Assembly: GCA_947565865.1 (NCBI GenBank)
Contig: CANOHT010000011.1
Span: 11,561-75,560 of the forward strand
Length of the DNA: 64,000 nt
Direction of reading: 5' to 3'
Origin: an uncultured Clostridia bacterium
GTDB lineage: Bacteria > Bacillota > Clostridia > Christensenellales > Aristaeellaceae
Under the pieces are notes generated by a model that had not been told where the DNA came from, did no database searches, and saw nothing but the letters and a program-made list of their open reading frames with translations. This document shows, piece after piece, positions 44,127 to 53,361 of this stretch. Numbering within the stretch: the first letter of the stretch is position 1; each line of letters begins with the position of its first letter. A program made the translations under genes and the position numbers.

Positions 44127-46011
44127 ACTCACCGCACTGCTGCTTGTACTGACCCTGCTGCTTCCCTTGCCCGCCATGGCGGCTGAATTGACCCTTGACG
44201 AGCTGACGGAAACCATCCGTCCGGGCAAGGCCGTCACCATCAGCTTCAGCGCGCCCTCCGCCGGCCCGGTCAGCCTGTACCTGACCGACGAGTCAGGCGA
44301 GATCATCATGGTGGTCATGGAGGATTACGACGCCGTTCCGGGCAGCAACACGCTGTGGTGGAACGGCACCTACCAGGGCGCGCCCGCTCCCGCAGGCAGC
44401 TGCCTGCTGACGGTGCAAATGGGCGACCAGACGGCCTCCATCCCCGTCACCGTGGGCAGCGAGGCCCCTTACCTCACGAGCATCACGGCCTCGGCGGAGG
44501 TCATTACGCCCTCCGCCCCGGTGGAAGTTACCTTCTACGCCAGCGTGGCGGGCCTCCTGACCCAGGGCGCGTGGGTGGACGGGGCGTGGCGAAGCCTCAG
44601 CACCACAGCGGTGGAAGCAGGCTGGCAGTCTGTTACCTTTGACGGCGCGGGGCTCCAGGACGGCCCCACAGCATTGACCCTCACCCTTTCCGATTCTGCT
44701 GGCTACCCCTCCAACGAGGAGCATGTGAACGTCACGGTCAGCGGCTTCCAGAGCGTGACCGCGCCGCCCCTGTCCACGGCAACCCCTGCGCCCCTCAGCG
44801 ATCTGCCCGACCTTACCGCCGGCCCAGACGACGCCCTTGGCCTGCCTGAGCCGGAAACTTCCGATGAGCCCTATCAGGAGGATCTATCCTTGGACGGCGA
44901 CATGCCCGCCGCCGACTCGGACGACGGCGTTTTCACCCCCGCCCACGGCAGCCCCTATGAGGGCCAGGATACCTCCCTCAACTACTGGACCCTGCCCATG
45001 GACATCACCGACGAGGCGGCCGTGTGGGAGATGCTGATGCAGCCCATCACCGTCATTGACGGCAACGAGAAAAATCAGACCAGCCTGTGGTCTGAGCCCA
45101 GCGAGGACAGCACGCGGGTGGCGGTGGTCACCCGAGCGACGCAGGGCGTCCATGTGCTGGAAAACCTGGACAACGGCTGGTCGCTGGTGGAATGCTACTC
45201 CTCCTCCTTTCATGACAGCAAGGTGAAGGCCTGGAACATGCTCACCCAGGGCTATATCAAGACCAGCGAGCTGAAGACCATCACCCCCGCCGACGACTAC
45301 GCCATCGTCATCGACAAGCTGACCCAGCGGCTGTACCTGTTTAAGGACGGCGCGCTGTTCTCCACGCTGGATGTCTCCACCGGTCTGGCCAATGACCGTC
45401 AGCCCTACAACGAGACCCGCTCCGGGGAATTCCTGCTCACCAGCGCCGTGGGCGCCTTCAGCAGCGACAACCTGGTCTGCGGTCTGGCTATCCGCTTCAA
45501 CGACGGCGACCTACTCCATGAGGTGCCCCACGTTGTCAACGGCGACGGAACGAAAAATTACGGCTATACCGAGCCCAGCCTGGGCGAGCGCGCCAGCCAC
45601 GGCTGCATTCGCGTCCAGCGCAAGCGCACCCCCGAGGGCGTGAACATGCAATGGCTTTGGAACAACCGCAAGCGCAACGTCAAGCTGGTCATCTGGGAGG
45701 ACTGGCAGGGACGGCAGATTCCCATCCCCGAGGATGATCTCACCCTGTACTACAACGCGGCGGGCAACGGCAAGTACTATCACCGCCAGGAAAAGTGCTA
45801 TTCCGCCAAGGACAGCGTGACCTTTACCCCCTTTACCTACGCTGAGCTGGATACCGGCGTCTTCGCCAAGCTGGAGCGCTGCCCCTACTGCGTACCGGAA
45901 AAGCGGAGGGAAGTCCTGGAAGAAATCAACGCCCTGTACCTCCCCGGCGGCGACCACGACCCGGTCATCACCCGGGCGCGGGAAAAATACCTGAACGGCG
46001 AGTACGACTGA
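44119..46011 (+). CDS. Secreted L,D-transpeptidase (YkuD domain) with beta-rich N-terminus
   Basis: A 630-residue exported enzyme with signal peptide ending AMAAE. Residues about 25-220 contain two Ig/FlgD-like beta domains (TDESGEIIMVVMEDYDAVPG, NTLWWNGTY), then an acidic Pro linker, an SH3-like domain (about 300-380), and the YkuD catalytic domain (about 395-520) with the signature ERASHGCIRVQ, Cys nucleophile and preceding His. The tail contains YHRQEKCYS and LERCPYC, a CxxC pair often found behind such domains. It makes 3-3 peptidoglycan cross-links or attaches proteins. It overlaps the Nudix-HAD gene by 8 nt. Confidence 0.92.
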   Translation: MRKLTALLLVLTLLLPLPAMAAELTLDELTETIRPGKAVTISFSAPSAGPVSLYLTDESGEIIMVVMEDYDAVPGSNTLWWNGTYQGAPAPAGSCLLTVQMGDQTASIPVTVGSEAPYLTSITASAEVITPSAPVEVTFYASVAGLLTQGAWVDGAWRSLSTTAVEAGWQSVTFDGAGLQDGPTALTLTLSDSAGYPSNEEHVNVTVSGFQSVTAPPLSTATPAPLSDLPDLTAGPDDALGLPEPETSDEPYQEDLSLDGDMPAADSDDGVFTPAHGSPYEGQDTSLNYWTLPMDITDEAAVWEMLMQPITVIDGNEKNQTSLWSEPSEDSTRVAVVTRATQGVHVLENLDNGWSLVECYSSSFHDSKVKAWNMLTQGYIKTSELKTITPADDYAIVIDKLTQRLYLFKDGALFSTLDVSTGLANDRQPYNETRSGEFLLTSAVGAFSSDNLVCGLAIRFNDGDLLHEVPHVVNGDGTKNYGYTEPSLGERASHGCIRVQRKRTPEGVNMQWLWNNRKRNVKLVIWEDWQGRQIPIPEDDLTLYYNAAGNGKYYHRQEKCYSAKDSVTFTPFTYAELDTGVFAKLERCPYCVPEKRREVLEEINALYLPGGDHDPVITRAREKYLNGEYD

Positions 46012-46056
46012 TGATCCCGGTGGCTTTCAACATCATCACAGGGAGGTCTTGATGGA

Positions 46057-46764
46057 ATGAACATCGTTGACTATGTGGTAATCGGCATTGTGGGGCTGAG
46101 CGTGCTCTTCGGCTTCTACCGGGGCTTCGTCAGTTCGGTGCTCAATACCGGCGGGTGCCTGCTCTCCTTCGGGCTGTCCTTCCTGCTCTACCCCAAGCTG
46201 GCCGCCATCATCCAGGGAGACACCGAGCTGGTGCGCACCCTCATGCACTACACCGACGCCTCCAGCCGCATCGGGGATCTGGAGCTGGCTATTTCCAACG
46301 TCGCCTCCATGACCCGGGAGGGCATCGCCCAGGTCATCAGCAAGGTCAGCCTGCCCCCGCCCCTGGACGCGCTCCTGCTCAACAACCTGGAAACCCAGGC
46401 CTATGCCTCCGCCGGGGTCACCTCCGTGTCGGATTATGTGAGCCAGACGCTGATGAACGCCTGCATCAACATCCTGTGCTTCGTGGTTTGCTTTGTGGTG
46501 CTGTTCATCCTCATCTCCATCATTGTCAACGCGCTGAAGGCCATCTTCCGCTTCCCGGTGCTCAAGCAGCTGGACTGGCTGGTGGGCGGAGGCTTCGGCT
46601 TCCTTCGCGGCCTGCTGATCTGTTACGCCGCCTTCGCCATCGTCCCCCTGGTGCTGACGGTGGTGCCCATGGACCTCATCAGCGAGCTGCTGGACGCCAG
46701 CAGCCTGGCTCCCCTCTTCAACAACGGCAACCTTATCCTCGCCATTATGAATGGCGGGTTATGA
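46057..46764 (+). CDS. CvpA-family membrane protein
   Basis: A 235-residue membrane protein with four to five hydrophobic segments. The start NIVDYVVIGIVGLSVLFGFYRGFVSSVLNTGG is the CvpA hallmark. CvpA is linked to colicin V production in E. coli and to cell-envelope integrity more widely; its action is unclear. Start at 46057 fits GGGAGG upstream; the ATG at 46051 is out of frame. It sits between an L,D-transpeptidase and a large surface protein gene, all rightward. Confidence 0.88.
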   Translation: MNIVDYVVIGIVGLSVLFGFYRGFVSSVLNTGGCLLSFGLSFLLYPKLAAIIQGDTELVRTLMHYTDASSRIGDLELAISNVASMTREGIAQVISKVSLPPPLDALLLNNLETQAYASAGVTSVSDYVSQTLMNACINILCFVVCFVVLFILISIIVNALKAIFRFPVLKQLDWLVGGGFGFLRGLLICYAAFAIVPLVLTVVPMDLISELLDASSLAPLFNNGNLILAIMNGGL

Positions 46765-46904
46765 GAAATTTTCCGCTTCCTGCCGTCAATGGGAAGGAAA
46801 GCCGCTTCTGGTACGTTTGATAAGCAGAGGCCATAGGCTGATGGAGTCCATGGCCCCCTGACCGGGTTACTGTGATACGCGCTTGTGCGCTGGAGGTGCT
46901 TGCC

Positions 46905-49900
46905 ATGTTCATGAATCGCGTTGTGGCCTGCCTGCTTGCGCTGTGCATGCTTTTCAGCGGCACGGCCCTGGCTGAAATTGCCACGCCCACTGATCTCGAC
47001 CCCACGCCCACGGTCGTCCCTGATGTGACGCCCTCCCCCGTGCCCACGGAGGAGCCCACCCAGTCGCCGACGGAAGCCCCCACGGAGGAGCCCACGGCGC
47101 TTCCGACCGATGCGCCCACGGAGGCCCCGACGGAAGCGCCCACAGAGGAGCCCACCCAGTCGCCTGAGCCGACCGCGACCGCGCAGCCCACCCCGGCCCC
47201 CTGGGATGAAGCCCAGTGCGATCATGCCAACGAGAACTGCCTCCAGGCTCCCGCGTGCGGCGCGGCGGGCTGTACCCATATTGGTCTGGACGCTCACGGG
47301 CTGGAGATTCCCCTGTGCGAAAAGGGGCGCTGGCTGCTGAACCAGCAGGACGCGCTGCTCCGTGACCAGGGCCCCCGAAAGGCCCGGAGCATGCAGGCCG
47401 TCGTCATCGACCTGAACAAGGCCGACGCCACCATCTGGCGCAGCGGCGTGTATACCGTCCAGGGCGGCAATCTCCGTCCCGGCGCGTCCCTCACCATTGC
47501 CGAAAACCGCCTGGTGGTGCTGACCCTGAACGAGGCCACCCTGGAAAACCTCAGCATCCAGACCGCCTCCCAGGTTACGCTGAGCCTGAGCCGGGTCAGC
47601 GCGCTCACCGCCCTCAGACTGGGCAAGAAGGCCGAACTGACCGTACTGGAAGGCGGCGCCATCGCCATCGAGCGGGTTGAAAAAACCGAGCAGGAGCCCG
47701 GGCAGATCATTGTTCAGGGCGGCAGCGTCCGCATGAATGCCGCGGAAGCGAAGGGCCGCGTCATGCTGGTCTTCGACGCCGCCGGTATCCGCGCTGTCAC
47801 GGTGGAGGGCCAGCCCTACGCCGTCAACAGTGCTGACGCCAAGGGCCAGTGCTGCCTGTGGCTGACGCCGCCGGCCCAGGGCAAGCGTTGGGCCGGCACG
47901 GTGACAGACGGCGTCCTGGCCGTTGTCCAGGAGGACAGCCTGCCCCAGGAGACCCCCGCCGTCATAATCCCCGGCAGCGTAAACAACCTGAAAGCCAACA
48001 CCGTCTACGAGCTCAGCGGCGCCATACAATCCGGCACCCTCCTGAACATCAACGAGTCCGGGATCACCCTGGTGTTGCGCGACGTGGTCTTTCCCGATAC
48101 CCTGGTTGAGGCGTCCCAGCCCTATACGCTGTACGCCAAGGGGGATACCACCCTGGGCGAGCTAGTCGGCAGCGGTTCGGTGACCATTATCAACGAGGGT
48201 CTGCTGACCCTTCACGGCACACTGCCCGGCAGCATCACCATCAATGGCGGCGCTGTCATGCTGGATGAGACGCCCGCCGGCTATACCGCGCATAGCGTGG
48301 GCGTACCCCTGACCCGACAGACCCTGACGGTGGACGGTCAAGCGCACCCCCTGCTGATTGTGGGAAGCTCCATCGCTCTGCCCGCGCTGTCCGGAGGCAT
48401 GTCCTACGCCATCGACGCCAACGACCAGACCATCACCGTCACCACCGTGCCCGCGGGCCAGCAGGCCTTCCGCCTGACGGACACCGCGCCCCAGGTAGAC
48501 GCCGGGAACGCCCAGGCCTTTACCGTGGAGGGCAATGGGCGCTATGTGGACGGCTCGATCAGCGCCGCCGGCGTCACCGCCTCCGCTACCCTGCGCAATG
48601 TGCTGCTGCAGAGTGCCGGAAGTGTACTGCTGCTGGACGGCGAACACCTGACCCTGACCCTGGAAGGCGACAACGCTCTGCGCTCCACCGGCCAACCGGC
48701 CATCGCCCTGGCGGGCGGCTCCACCGTCATCCTGGACGCCCGCAGCGGACGGCTGCTGCTTTCCGGCCAGCAGAGCCTGACCGGCGTCACCTTGCTGGGC
48801 AACGTCAAGGTCGAGCCCGAACCCACCGTACCCCACCTCTCCCTGATGATCCGGGACGCCAGCGGCAACCCCGTTCCCAACACCGACCTGACGCTGATGG
48901 CTGGCGGGCAGACCTGGCAGATGAAGACCCACTACGACGGCTCTGTGCACCTGTGGGGAATGGAAAACCTCAAGGGCAGCGCCATCGCGGCCCAGAGCGG
49001 CAATACCGTTTATACCGCCGTGGTCATGGGGGATCAGGAGGACGTCACCCCTGGTCTTACCCTCTCCGGCCTGACCTGTGAGAGCCTGCCCAACGGCGAC
49101 CTGCGCGTGACCCTCTCCTGCCCCGGCGCGGGCACCCTCGGCCTGATGATGCTTCAGGGCGACGCGGCCATGCCGGATACCTTCCTGGCCTCCGCCGCAC
49201 AGGTGCGCGTATCCAACGGTCAGGCAATCATCAGCGGCATTGCCGCCGGACAGAACGTGACCCTGCGCGCCTACGCCGCCACCGCCCAGGACGCTGTCCT
49301 GAATGAGCGTACCGCCGACGGCTTCCAGTTCAGCGAGCGAGTGGTGTATCATCACCGCGGCCCCTGGGTTCCTGCGGAGGGCTCCATGGACAGGGCCTAC
49401 ACCGGTCGGGCCTACAAAGCGCCCATTGCCAATCTGCCCGAGGGCGCGAGGATCACCTACACCGGCCGCCAGCTGAACGACGACGGCATCCCCTTCCTGG
49501 TGGGCGATTACACCATGCACATCACCATCCCCGAGGGGCATCCCGATTACCTGGCCGGCACGGTGGACATTCCCTTCGCCATCACCCGCGCGGTGCTGAC
49601 CATCATTCCCGCCCCCAACCAGGAAAAGTACCAGGGCGAGATGGACCCCGTCTTTGACTATGAAGTGAAGGGCCTGCTGACGGGCGACCAGCTCTACGGC
49701 GAATTGTGGCGCGAGGAGGGCGAGGAGCCCGGCAACTACCGCTTCGTTCTGGACGGGTTTGAGTGCGAGGATTGGTATACCCTGCGCCTTGCCAGCAACG
49801 CCTATGTGTTCACCATCCTTCCCGGGGAATACTTCATCCTTCCTCCCGGGCCGGTGGGCTACCTCTTCGGCAAGCTGACGCCCGTTCGCCAGGAAATCGT

Positions 49901-50756
49901 CAAGGGCGACGGACGGAAGGTGGCCGTCAGTCTGGCTACCAAGGACAGCCTGGTTGTCAACCACAGCGTATTCGGCGGCATCATCCGGGACAAAGCCACC
50001 GACAAGCCCTGCCTTTTCATTCCTTCCCTAAGCTACAACCAGGAGATGGATGAAGTCCTGCTGCGCATCCGTACTGAGGCCGAGCTGAACGAAGACGGCG
50101 GCTATGCGACCGACCGAAACGGCGACCTGGTCTGGGGCGGCCGCACCATGCGCATCAGCTGGCTGGCTGGCCGACGGATGCACGAGCTGGGCGTAGACGC
50201 GGTCTGCCTGAACAACAGCGGCGTCGGCCTGACCCTGCGGCTGGAAGACCTGCTCTCCCAGGAAATGCAGGATTATGTGGCCGACCAGGGCGGCAACCTT
50301 AAAAAGGTGTACTTCCGCATGGAGGTGCTTCCCCGCGAGACCGTTCCCGAGGATATGAGCAGCCTTCAACCTGTCACCAAAGCCTACGACGTGGCTGTAT
50401 ATATGGTCATTGACCGTCAGGAAACCGATGTGACCGCGCTACTGCCCGGCCTCACTGCCGCCATGGAGATGGAAAGCACCGCCGACCTGCTGCGGGCCAT
50501 GGAACGCTACGATGAAGAGACCTTCGCCGCCGAATTTACCTTGGCCCAGAAGTGCGGCGACAACGCCTCCGCCCGGATGGTCACCACCCTGGTGGAGCCC
50601 TTCCTCACCGATCCGCTGGACGTTGCCTGGCCGCAGATGATGGATACCGCCCGTTATCTGCTGATGCCGCTGGAAGCCTCCGGCGCCCTCTGCGCCGTCC
50701 GCGCCCCTCTTCCCGAGGCACCGGCGGAGGATGAACCCACCAACACACCTATCTGA
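46905..50756 (+). CDS. Very large secreted surface protein with MBG-like domain
   Basis: A 1283-residue exported protein. The signal peptide (MNRVVACLLALCMLFSGTALAE) is followed by a Thr/Pro/Glu repeat linker (PTEEPTQSPTEAPTEEPT and so on, about 30-100) and a Cys-rich block (CDHANENCLQAPACGAAGCTH). Then come long beta-rich stretches resembling repeated right-handed beta helix or adhesin-type segments (about 160-640). An MBG-2-like domain (ARITYTGRQLNDDGIPFLVGDYTMHITIPEGHPDY) lies near 850-960. No LPXTG, S-layer or choline-binding anchor was seen. The start at 46905 has GAGGTG upstream. Function unknown; surface adhesin or scaffold is plausible. Confidence 0.82.
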   Translation: MFMNRVVACLLALCMLFSGTALAEIATPTDLDPTPTVVPDVTPSPVPTEEPTQSPTEAPTEEPTALPTDAPTEAPTEAPTEEPTQSPEPTATAQPTPAPWDEAQCDHANENCLQAPACGAAGCTHIGLDAHGLEIPLCEKGRWLLNQQDALLRDQGPRKARSMQAVVIDLNKADATIWRSGVYTVQGGNLRPGASLTIAENRLVVLTLNEATLENLSIQTASQVTLSLSRVSALTALRLGKKAELTVLEGGAIAIERVEKTEQEPGQIIVQGGSVRMNAAEAKGRVMLVFDAAGIRAVTVEGQPYAVNSADAKGQCCLWLTPPAQGKRWAGTVTDGVLAVVQEDSLPQETPAVIIPGSVNNLKANTVYELSGAIQSGTLLNINESGITLVLRDVVFPDTLVEASQPYTLYAKGDTTLGELVGSGSVTIINEGLLTLHGTLPGSITINGGAVMLDETPAGYTAHSVGVPLTRQTLTVDGQAHPLLIVGSSIALPALSGGMSYAIDANDQTITVTTVPAGQQAFRLTDTAPQVDAGNAQAFTVEGNGRYVDGSISAAGVTASATLRNVLLQSAGSVLLLDGEHLTLTLEGDNALRSTGQPAIALAGGSTVILDARSGRLLLSGQQSLTGVTLLGNVKVEPEPTVPHLSLMIRDASGNPVPNTDLTLMAGGQTWQMKTHYDGSVHLWGMENLKGSAIAAQSGNTVYTAVVMGDQEDVTPGLTLSGLTCESLPNGDLRVTLSCPGAGTLGLMMLQGDAAMPDTFLASAAQVRVSNGQAIISGIAAGQNVTLRAYAATAQDAVLNERTADGFQFSERVVYHHRGPWVPAEGSMDRAYTGRAYKAPIANLPEGARITYTGRQLNDDGIPFLVGDYTMHITIPEGHPDYLAGTVDIPFAITRAVLTIIPAPNQEKYQGEMDPVFDYEVKGLLTGDQLYGELWREEGEEPGNYRFVLDGFECEDWYTLRLASNAYVFTILPGEYFILPPGPVGYLFGKLTPVRQEIVKGDGRKVAVSLATKDSLVVNHSVFGGIIRDKATDKPCLFIPSLSYNQEMDEVLLRIRTEAELNEDGGYATDRNGDLVWGGRTMRISWLAGRRMHELGVDAVCLNNSGVGLTLRLEDLLSQEMQDYVADQGGNLKKVYFRMEVLPRETVPEDMSSLQPVTKAYDVAVYMVIDRQETDVTALLPGLTAAMEMESTADLLRAMERYDEETFAAEFTLAQKCGDNASARMVTTLVEPFLTDPLDVAWPQMMDTARYLLMPLEASGALCAVRAPLPEAPAEDEPTNTPI

Positions 50757-50766
50757 CAACAAGATC

Positions 50767-50806
50767 AAGGGCGCTGCCGCAAGCAAGTTCTGCGGCAGCG
50801 CCCTTT
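50767..50806. terminator. Strong 15-bp hairpin terminator (shared, convergent)
   Basis: AAGGGCGCTGCCGCA (50767-50781) pairs perfectly with the segment 50791-50805 around a 9-nt loop. It lies between the convergent surface-protein gene (rightward) and tyrosine phosphatase gene (leftward) and can serve both. Confidence 0.85.
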
Positions 50807-50821
50807 GTATGTCATGAGCTG

Positions 50822-51268
50822 TCATGTATCCAGTTGCTTCAGCAATCCCTCACAGCCCGCCCGGATATCCGCATACGCGACATCAAACCGCCCCGAATAC
50901 CAGGGATCGCTCACGTCTCCAGGGCGGTCGGTGAAGGACATCAGCAGCCGCAGCTTGCCGTCGGGATCGCCTCCGGCAATCTGCCTCATGGCGCTCATGT
51001 TCCAGCTGTCCATGCCGATGATGAGATCATAGGCCGCGTAATCCGCCCTGACCATCTGGCGGGCCCGGTGCGGCTCACAGGGAATCCCATGGCGAGCCAG
51101 TTCCCTCCGTGCCCTGGGATCGACCGGATTGCCGATTTCCTCCCGGCTGACGGCGCAGGAATCCGCCTGCACATCCCGACGCCCCTGCTGACGCGCCAGA
51201 TGCCTGAAAACCATTTCCGCCATGGGGCTGCGGCAGATGTTGCCGTGACAGACGAAAAGTATCTTCAT
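50822..51268 (-). CDS. Low-molecular-weight protein-tyrosine phosphatase
   Basis: A 148-residue cytoplasmic phosphatase. The P-loop C-X5-R-S is CHGNICRS (Cys7 and Arg13), and the general acid Asp is in DPWY (in VSDPWYSGRFD). Start at 51268 begins MKILFVCHGN, preceded by AAGGGAG; a longer reading to 51340 lacks support. In Bacillota such enzymes often oppose bacterial tyrosine kinases of capsule systems, but none is in the window. It is 26 nt downstream of the serine hydrolase gene, so the two may be co-transcribed. Confidence 0.95.
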   Translation of the reverse strand: MKILFVCHGNICRSPMAEMVFRHLARQQGRRDVQADSCAVSREEIGNPVDPRARRELARHGIPCEPHRARQMVRADYAAYDLIIGMDSWNMSAMRQIAGGDPDGKLRLLMSFTDRPGDVSDPWYSGRFDVAYADIRAGCEGLLKQLDT

Positions 51269-51294
51269 TCCTATATCTCCCTTGCAGCTTGCGC

Positions 51295-52554
51295 TCAGCG
51301 AATAACCTCGTCCTCCGTGCCGCTGTAACGCTGCCAGCACAGGTCAAACAGCCGACGGGACAAATTGGCGATACGATCGCTCATTTTGTTATTGCAGCCA
51401 TTGCTGACCATGGCGAAGACGAAGGACGTATCCGGATCGTAATAGATATTGCACAGGAGGCCCTCCGACATGCCCTGATGGCCGTAGATCAGCCGCCCCT
51501 TGACCAGGTTATCCATTCGGTTTACGCACAATCCGTAGGGCGAGGAAATCTTCACGGCGCCCTTATCCTTCTGGTCGGCCATCATTTCCGCCACGGTTTC
51601 CGGCTTCAGGATTGTTTTGCCGTCCAGGAAGCCGCCATTGCACAGCAGCATGCCCACGCGGCAAAGATCCACGCCCTTGAACCACAGGGAGCCGATGGTC
51701 AATCCAATGTGCCGTTCCGGGTCAGCAGCCGCATCCCACTCCGACGCAAGGGCGCGGCTTCGTGCCCGGATCACAGAGCCGTCCGTACCATACTGGGTGG
51801 AAATCCGGCTCGGGTGCTTAAGCAGCGAAGGATGATAGGCGGCATCCATCCCCAAGGGGGCGAAAAGATCCTCCGTAATGGAGTCATTGAGGTTCTTGCC
51901 CGTAACCGTTTCAATCAGACTGCCCATGATGCCGGCGCCGAAGTTGCTGTAACGGTACTTGCTGCCGGGCTTCTCCTCATAGAAGCTGCCTTTGCGTCTT
52001 TTGCCGGTAAGAATCTCCGACAAGGCATACTTCCCGGTGGAATACGCGCCATAAGGGTTCAGGGAGGAGGTGTGCGTCATCAGGTGCCGAAGCGTCACCT
52101 CTGCCTTTTGGGCCTTGGGGTTGTACACCTCGTAGCCCAGATAATCGCCAATGCCCTCATCCAGGTCAATCAGGCCCCGCTCCACCAGCTGCATCACATG
52201 AATGCCGGAGATCAGCTTGGTCACAGACGCCGTGCGGAAGTATGTCTCCTCCGTCACCTGTTCCTTGGCCCTCTTATCCGCATAGCCATACAAGCGGTGA
52301 TACACAATCTCGCCATCCTTGGCGACATAGAGCGCCGCGCCGACGGTCTTATAGCTTTTGAAGGCCTTGGTAATGGCCAGCTCAAAAGCCTCGTCATCCT
52401 CCGCCGAAGCACAAAGAGGCGCGCATAAGCAAAGCGCCAGCAGCGCACAGCAAACTCTACGGAAAACCTTGAAGCATTCCTCCCACCATGACTGCGTCAG
52501 GCAATGCCTAAGCATAGCGTTATACCGCGCATCGTTCAGCGGTTCTTGGCGCAA
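51295..52554 (-). CDS. Serine hydrolase of the class C beta-lactamase family (penicillin-binding-like)
   Basis: A 419-residue (or shorter) exported serine hydrolase. Catalytic motifs: SXXK as SVTK (in RTASVTKLISG), YXN as YSN (in KYRYSNFG) and HXG as HQG (in YGHQGMSEG). It probably acts as a D-alanyl-D-alanine carboxypeptidase or esterase in the wall. A signal-peptide-like segment RVCCALLALCLCAPLCASAE is internal to the frame (residues about 32-52), so the true start is uncertain. The ATG at 52554 has only a 17-nt leader and no ribosome site; the ATG at 52515 is an alternative. Confidence 0.88.
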   Translation of the reverse strand: MRQEPLNDARYNAMLRHCLTQSWWEECFKVFRRVCCALLALCLCAPLCASAEDDEAFELAITKAFKSYKTVGAALYVAKDGEIVYHRLYGYADKRAKEQVTEETYFRTASVTKLISGIHVMQLVERGLIDLDEGIGDYLGYEVYNPKAQKAEVTLRHLMTHTSSLNPYGAYSTGKYALSEILTGKRRKGSFYEEKPGSKYRYSNFGAGIMGSLIETVTGKNLNDSITEDLFAPLGMDAAYHPSLLKHPSRISTQYGTDGSVIRARSRALASEWDAAADPERHIGLTIGSLWFKGVDLCRVGMLLCNGGFLDGKTILKPETVAEMMADQKDKGAVKISSPYGLCVNRMDNLVKGRLIYGHQGMSEGLLCNIYYDPDTSFVFAMVSNGCNNKMSDRIANLSRRLFDLCWQRYSGTEDEVIR

Positions 52555-52577
52555 TAAACATGAACATTTGTAAAATA

Positions 52578-52583
52578 ATTATA
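52578..52583 (-). promoter_or_regulatory. Extended -10 promoter for the serine hydrolase gene
   Basis: On the minus strand TGA-TATAAT (TATAAT at 52578-52583) forms an extended -10 element about 25 bp before the 52554 ATG. No -35 box of note. The remaining spacer up to 52734 has an A/T-rich patch with no gene. Confidence 0.5.
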
Positions 52584-52734
52584 TCATGTCGTTTTCTGAA
52601 AGTATACCCAAAATTTTGATTTTTTCTGAAGAAAGCAACGTCATCCGGGAAACGAAGACTCGCCTTTGCCCTCTGATGGCGGAAAACCCTTTTTCCGCCT
52701 CCCGCATATCCTGTGGGGTAAGGGGGGAAGCGGT

Positions 52735-53235
52735 ATGCTGCTGCAACCATATAACCGGGAGGCCGCCGTTCTGTACGCCCACCAGTGGGCTTATGGCCGA
52801 AACCCGCTCTATTACGATTATGAACGTCTGGGTGGGGACTGCACCAACTTCGCGTCCCAGTGCATCTATGCCGGGAGCGGTATCATGAATTTCACACCGA
52901 CCTACGGCTGGTACTATATCGACGCCAATCGGAAAGCTCCGGCTTGGACGGGCGTTCCCTATCTGTACAATTTTCTGACCAGGAGCAAGGCTTCCGTTGG
53001 CCCGCTGGGCAGGCCCTGCCTTTTGGCAGAGCTGCTTCCGGGGGATGTGGTTCAGCTTTCCTTCGACGGGGAGACATATCGTCACTCACCCATCGTCGTA
53101 TCCGTTGGCTACCCGGTGACGCCGGAAAATGTTCTGATTGCCGCCCACAGCTATGACGCGGATAACCGCCCCCTGTCCTCTTATGAATACCAGAAGGCTC
53201 GATTCATCCACATCACCGGCGTCATGCGGCCTTGA
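52735..53235 (+). CDS. Amidase-domain (Amidase_6) protein
   Basis: A 166-residue protein of the putative Amidase_6 family (PF12671), often found in Clostridia. It carries GGDCTNFASQCIYAGS, where the Cys is the likely nucleophile, and YRHSPIVVSVGYPV with the probable catalytic His. A WYYIDANRKAP segment and SYEYQKARFIHI follow, typical of the family. No signal peptide is visible, so it may act in the cytoplasm or need another route out. Start at 52735 has GGGGGAAGCGG upstream. The gene ends next to a 30-bp palindrome (53289-53318). Confidence 0.82.
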   Translation: MLLQPYNREAAVLYAHQWAYGRNPLYYDYERLGGDCTNFASQCIYAGSGIMNFTPTYGWYYIDANRKAPAWTGVPYLYNFLTRSKASVGPLGRPCLLAELLPGDVVQLSFDGETYRHSPIVVSVGYPVTPENVLIAAHSYDADNRPLSSYEYQKARFIHITGVMRP

Positions 53236-53288
53236 GCTTGAACTCCGCTGCCATCTTGGGAAAAGGAAAAACACTCCTCTGCCAAAAG

Positions 53289-53318
53289 AAGCTCCCGCCT
53301 TGTACAAGGCGGGAGCTT
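53289..53318. terminator. Perfect 30-bp palindrome, convergent terminator
   Basis: AAGCTCCCGCCTTGT (53289-53303) is followed by its exact complement (53304-53318), a 30-bp palindrome with no loop. It sits between the rightward amidase gene and the leftward broken binding-protein gene. Moderate T-runs follow on both strands, as for a bidirectional terminator. Confidence 0.75.
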
Positions 53319-53361
53319 TGGGGGAACGCCAACGCGGCTTGCGCCGCTTGACGCGCCGAGC

